A stretch of 64,000 bases of DNA from Membranipora membranacea (lineage: Eukaryota; Bryozoa; Gymnolaemata; Cheilostomatida; Membraniporidae): assembly GCA_914767715.1 (NCBI GenBank), contig OU612071.1, forward strand, positions 17,914,948-17,978,947, in the 5' to 3' direction. The translations under genes were made by a program, and so were the position numbers. Below are positions 58,751-64,000 of the stretch, one piece after another (the first letter of the stretch is position 1; each line of letters starts with the position of its first letter). Under the pieces are notes generated by a model that was not told where the DNA came from, did not search any database, and saw only the letters and a program-made list of their open reading frames with translations.

Positions 58751-61700
58751 ATGATGTCGGTTAGAACGCTGTTCCAATGCTACTCTGCAATAATGGTGAG
58801 TTGAATTTGATGACCACATATCTACATAGCCTTTGATTCATTTAGGAAATAAAGGGATATCCAGATACATCACCAACACATTCTAAAACTTATGCTACCC
58901 AAATAATCCACTGTGGAATTTTGGCTATCTCTCAACATTCCGTCACCTTTCACCTGTTATTGCTGGCCACATCAATCAGTGTATGTCATTTTGGACGTCG
59001 CCAAGATTTCACTAGCTTAGACCTTAGTCAGTGATTTGAAGTAGATGATAAGGCAGAATAAGCTGATTCACCCTAATGCAGCCTAAGAATGTGGTTAGAT
59101 TCATGATGATTTTGTCTGTATTGCGCTTGACGTTCTGATGCGCTGCAGGCCCGTAGTTCTTGAGGAGGTAGAGACGCACTGCCTCTCCTAGAATGCTCAA
59201 TAGAGTGGCCTCAACATGCTATATTTGAATATTCTATGTCAGAATCAGCTCATTAGGGACTTGTATTTGCCATATATATTCGTAAAAACGCTGTGGAAGC
59301 TGGTGATTAACCCCAGACTCCACAGGAGGAGCTTAATGTCTAACCTGGTGTTTCTCCACATCCTCAAGGTATTTTGCGCCTCCCCTACTATTTTACCTGA
59401 GCTACGACCCTGCACTGTGATGTCAGGAAGGCATACAGTCCTAAATATCCACCGGCACCAGCAATTATAAGCTGAAAACATATAATATTTCACCAATAAT
59501 TAAATCTCAAAAGAAAGATTGAAAATGCCATGTTGCAACCAGACAGTGTAAAAGTCAAATATTCCATGATTATAATTATTCCTTGTGATTTTGTAGGTCC
59601 TTGCTGTAGCTGTAACTTCAGCCCCAGAATCAATGGATGGTAAGTGTCACAGTATAGTTATTCATAACTGGGAATAACAATAAACACTAGGAATAAATTA
59701 ATATCCATTAGTAACAGGCTTGTGATGTATAAAATGTACTTATATTATCTTAAGGGGTATTGAAAAAAAAAACGCTGATCTGCCTGCGTTAAAAATTATT
59801 AATAAGAATGCTGATGTCTAAAACTGTTAATGATTGCATAAAAATAATTGGTAGTTTACATAAAATACAAAAATACAAGGAAGTAGAAAATAAACTAAAA
59901 GAGTGATTTATTCAAAAACTGATAAGCTGAGATCTAAAACAGTCTCTACAGAGATTAATGCAGTTGGTAGAGACTTGAAGCAGCCAGATGATGATGAGTT
60001 AGTTTCTGATTTTTTTCCTGCGATTGTAGTGAGCTAGACAGAATCTCATTTCATACATCCAGCTACGTTCCCATGGAAAATTCTCTCAATATAATGCACA
60101 GTTTGAAAATGGGCAAATGCAAAAAATTTAATCATTGCATGCATCAGCTGCATTACTTCACAGGTTGAAGGCCAAGTTTTGCTGGCTGTACTACAGATAG
60201 AATGAGCAAGTTTGTTAGCCCAACTGGGACATCTGGCAGAGCTTACCTAGCTATCCCGGCCATAGTAAAAGTGCCTCAATCCTATGGAAAACACGGCGAG
60301 TGTAGCCACAGCTTTAGGATAGATCCTTACTCTGTGATTACTTGCTAAAATTTGGGAGAGAAGCCCTAGTGATTGTGTTTCCTCAATATGCACTATGTAT
60401 GCCCGTTTTTATTCAGCACTCTCTGTGCAATTGCTTTGTGCCGGTTTCCACAACTTTTCGTTTGCAAATTATGAAATTACAGCTTGCAAAATGTTAGCAT
60501 CAATTCTCTTGACGTAATGGAATTATGTTATTGTGGTTTTACTCTTATAGTCATTAATTTAAGTTAATTATGTATTTGTTGTGTCCAGCCTAGTTAAACA
60601 TTTTGCCTGTGTCTCACTTTCTAAAGTCGATTTGAGTCATACCCAATAATCAATGTAATATTTGTAGTAATAGTTATAGTATTTTGATTTCATATATAAT
60701 TAAGGCTAGACATGACATTGTGTTTTATATATCTTTCCAAATTAACAACTAAATTTTCTATGAATAATATCCGATATTGCTTTGTAAACAACTGTACCAG
60801 CAGACATTTAATATGATACAATATTAACTTGATAGACCTGATGCCTTGGCATCACTCTGATTGCCTACCAGCTGGCACTTTTGTATTAAGAGAAACAGAT
60901 AATAAAAGTAAGTAGACATAGCCGAGGGTGGTGGGGGCTGGAATAATTTGATCAATAAAACTGTTCCAAGGTGATTTGAGCCCACAACATGTGACATGAC
61001 AGTCATGTGACATGTTAATAATAGGTAGTTTTAATTCTATTGTAGGCGAATCTCTGGGGAGTCTCCTCTCGAAACTTAAAGGTGTGAAAACAACTCCTGC
61101 ATACCCGGATGGAAAAAGCAGGTGGGCATTGATCATTTTATATGTTACCTTTGCCACCTGTATTGTTTAATAATTTAATCCAGTGGTCAGTCCACCAAGC
61201 ACAATGTTGTGGGTGAGTTTATCAGCACAGAGATTGTAAATATTTCTCATGCAAACATGCTCATGGCAGATTTGTCCTGCCTCGGTATCACTTAAGAGTC
61301 AGGTTTTGTGGTTGCTCTCTGCAAGCCCTCAACAAGGTCACACAACTCTTGTACTCCAAGATAGAAAAAGTACGTTGGAAGTGGCCTAGCCAATGTGTTG
61401 GCTCTGAAAGGCCGGTGGAAGTCAAAAACATTCGCTAGAAGAAGTGGCCTTGTTTTATTTATTACTTTTGTCACTCTCTAATACAATTGGTCACACTTCA
61501 TTTTTAAACGAGTATGAAATATGTAAGCAGAAAATCGGTCAAATTATGTTAATATAAACATGATTCGGTGCAAAAGCTAGCCCTAGACTGTAACTTTCCC
61601 TTAGGATCTATGAATCACGTTACCATTGCCATCGGTTTCAATATTTGGCGCAGATTATTGCCATCTCATTTCCCTGAGGAACAGCCAGCAGTTATATACA

Positions 61701-63019
61701 AGGTCACAGCCTTACATATTTGGCCAGTGAATCATCAATCACGCTCATTCTTTGCAACACTTGGAACAATGGAAACAAATTGGAACTTTGGAGAAAAAAT
61801 ATTTTACATTTTCACAAATAATTTTATAGTTTATTTCTGTTAGTTTAGTGTTATATATTTTTTTAATTTTTAGACAAGAGGCCGAAGAGGTAGTTAAATA
61901 CTTGAACAAAGATGCCACTGAAAATAGCATGAACATGGGCTTACCTATCCCCACTGACTATGGTTCAAGTACATATGCTGCCCAAATGGGAGCCAGAGCA
62001 AAAAAGCTTGGTGTTTTCCCTCAAGGTTAGAATTTGTTTTCTGCATAACTTTTGCAAAGATTGGTTGCGACCTTGTCAAAGCGCTTAGACAGCTGATAAT
62101 GGATGTTTGTGGTTCAGGCCTCAGAATACAGAAATTAATTGGATTTCTGGCTTAAACTGAAGGACAGACTGTGTATGTGTATGCCATTTGATGTACATTG
62201 AACATCAAACATACTTGTTTCCTCTCTGATGGAATGCTATTGCGAAAATCGGGTAACTAGGCGCTTGATTTGATATACAGCTTTTTAGGAACTCTCCGCA
62301 CTCACAGCGTTAACAAATTGGTTCTGCATTGAACATATGCCGAAACAAGCTCACAATTGTGTTGATCTGCATAATAGCTTCCATAATAGTGATAATATAA
62401 ATAAATTATGATTATGTGATACCTGATTATAATTACGTAATTTTGAATTAATGTGATAACTATTACGATTCATTATTATTGTGAAAATTCACACCATTGT
62501 AATGTTAATCAATAATAGTAAAAGTAAAACCAACATTTCATTGGTCAGTTATGTTATCATTTTTCAGAGTGGTCGCGCTATTCCAGAGCTCAGATCCCTA
62601 AACGATCGGGATGGTACCCTAGCAACCCACAATATCAACCTCAAGCAGCTGAGAAAAGATTCAAGTTTCCTGATGCGTACTCATATTACAAGAAGTCTTT
62701 CCCTAGCCAAGGAAATGCTTTAGAAAACCAGAAGAGATTCCCGACTGCGTATTCCTACTACAAAAGGGCGGATGTCATACCAGACGATCAGTTAAACTAC
62801 TATAAGAGATCAGGGGTAGTACCTGAAGATCAGTACTTATACTTCACAAGAGCAGAGGAGGGACCAGAAGAACAGCAACCAATCAGAGGCTGGTATGACA
62901 TAGATTCACCTGAATATCAACTTGCAAGTTTTCCCGCAGGAATTCCTTACCAGGAATATGGACAAAAGGGAAAATTTCTAACACCAAAACGAATGAAGTT
63001 TTTAGATAATGGAAAGTGA
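58751..63019 (+). CDS. Putative neuropeptide precursor releasing Tyr-rich, YY-ending peptides (255 aa)
   Basis: Coding exons 58751-58795, 59597-59639, 61046-61121, 61874-62025 and 62568-63019 join in frame. Residues 1-24 are a signal peptide (ending AVAVTSA). Residues 25-97 form an acidic spacer. From 98 on, basic cleavage sites are dense: KK 98-99, KR 117-118, KR 135-136, KK 147-148, KR 161-162, KR 171-172, KR 185-186 and KR 246-247. Predicted products include SGWYPSNPQYQPQAAE, FKFPDAYSYY, SFPSQGNALENQ, FPTAYSYY and ADVIPDDQLNYY, plus a longer C-terminal peptide starting SGVVPEDQYLYF. FKFPDAYSYY and FPTAYSYY are clear repeats of F-P-x-A-Y-S-Y-Y, and VIPDDQLNYY resembles VVPEDQYLYF. No product has Gly before its cleavage site, so amidation is not predicted. 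Two adjacent ATGs start the protein. I do not recognise the family. Confidence 0.8.
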
Positions 63020-64000
63020 GTTAGCAACAGACACAAGACTAGCAGGGTATATATTTCACCTTTGATGATAGTTTTATAAATCTCAAAGTCATTATGACCC
63101 TAGTCAAGCAAATATTATTACCCACTTCTTGAGAAGACTGTCTGTTCGATTATCTCTCGATATAGTGTCAATTTTAAGGAAGATGGGATAATGTAAACAC
63201 CCAATTCCTGATGGGATTTAGTTTTGCTAACTTTTGAGTAAAGGGTATTGAAATAGTTGGAACTCCACCAAATTTCTCAGACTTATCATCAGTGTGACTA
63301 ACAATACCTCATATTAGATACAAAAATATTTTTGAGCTTTTTGCTTTAGCATCACAGATGACACCGGCACCAATGTTTTATCTATATTGTTTAATTTACC
63401 TTTTTATGTCCATCGTCCGGCACTCAACATAAATCCTGGTCAGCCTACATGGGAGTTTTTGTTGAGTACTAGCTTTAAATTAAGATATTTCAAGCAATGG
63501 ATTCCACCTGTATTTTACACACCTGAGGTAAAATAGGCGTTACAGTTGACAAAAATATCGGTATTTATTTTTGAATTATGCCATGCTGCTTATTCAGTCT
63601 ATCACAGTTAGTAATTAATCGCATCTATGTTATTGTCAACTAAAATTATCCCAGGAACAAATATATCAATATTTATAAATAATATGATAAATATCGGACA
63701 TGTCACCCCATTATACCAATGATAAATTTGACCCCTCATAAAAAGTGGAGGAATAATAGAAAATCTGTGGATTCGGTGGCGCCAGGGGGGGTGGCGCCAT
63801 GCTCAATACCCGGCTATTGGAACATCACTTCGCCACCACAATTGGGTTCTGATTATACCCTACCAATATCAATAATAATTTTTGATCTATTTTCGTGTAC
63901 ATAATGCGAGTGGTGACTTTCATAGAAGAAGAGTTGCTTGTTATGTACGAATTTGTGTTTATTGTCTGCCATAAAATACGTTCTCAATTATTTCAAGTGA
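63020..64000. other. 3' flank of the precursor gene
   Basis: No further coding exon is recognised and no canonical AATAAA with convincing context was found, so the transcript end is not located. Confidence 0.35.

Noticed and set aside
59150-59496. GC-richer patch in intron 1 of the precursor gene, possible old pseudogene on the minus strand
   Set aside because: One minus frame contains a glycine-rich stretch like a nucleotide-binding turn, but it is broken by stops and I could not match it to a family.
1-64000. CRISPR array or bacterial operon features
   Set aside because: The genes are intron-bearing and animal-like; no regular short repeats with unique spacers occur.

Overview
This is a eukaryotic window from an animal. 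It is AT-rich, its genes have many small exons with GT-AG introns of 0.3 to 4.6 kb, and it holds one nuclear-type tRNA gene and several small DNA transposons. An innexin points to a protostome-like invertebrate. A divergent IAP-type gene and multi-peptide secretory precursors fit a lophotrochozoan (mollusc, annelid, brachiopod, phoronid or nemertean), but the sequence alone does not fix the phylum.

Layout, all protein genes on the + strand. (1) 4.4-5.1 kb: two exon-like pieces of a decayed paralogue of the next gene. (2) 7.4-18.5 kb: a CCAAT/TATA promoter, a non-coding first exon and an 8-exon gene (383 aa) with two BIR zinc domains and a modified C-terminal RING. Its introns hold a palindromic minisatellite and a tRNA-derived SINE. 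(3) 18.5-25.2 kb: no protein gene, but a perfect 56-bp-arm foldback MITE with a 9-bp target duplication, two opposed MITEs sharing one TTAA, and a tRNA-Ser(UGA) followed by a decayed tRNA-like copy. (4) 25-40.9 kb: no protein gene; candidate non-coding 5' exons and a few hairpins. (5) 40.9-51.0 kb: a 10-coding-exon innexin of 426 aa. Its sixth intron carries two tandem ~2-kb units, each with an intact ORF for a stand-alone endonuclease/exonuclease/phosphatase (EEP) domain; the second unit was hit by a CACTA-type MITE. (6) 51.5-51.8 kb: three foldback units at an exact 110-bp period. (7) 53.1-57.3 kb: a two-exon gene for a 94-aa secreted, basic, Gly-rich peptide. (8) 58.7-63.0 kb: a five-exon precursor of 255 aa with a signal peptide and six dibasic sites that releases Tyr-rich peptides ending in YY. 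I do not recognise it as a known family.

The genes do not form a pathway. They act in cell death or immunity (BIR-RING), electrical and chemical coupling of cells (innexin) and secreted signalling (the two precursors). The most unusual items are: the EEP pair, where catalytic blocks match even at silent sites while patches between them differ almost only by amino-acid changes; the unrecognised YY-ending precursor; the RING with a Cys/His swap; and an open frame that runs 134 codons past the innexin stop.
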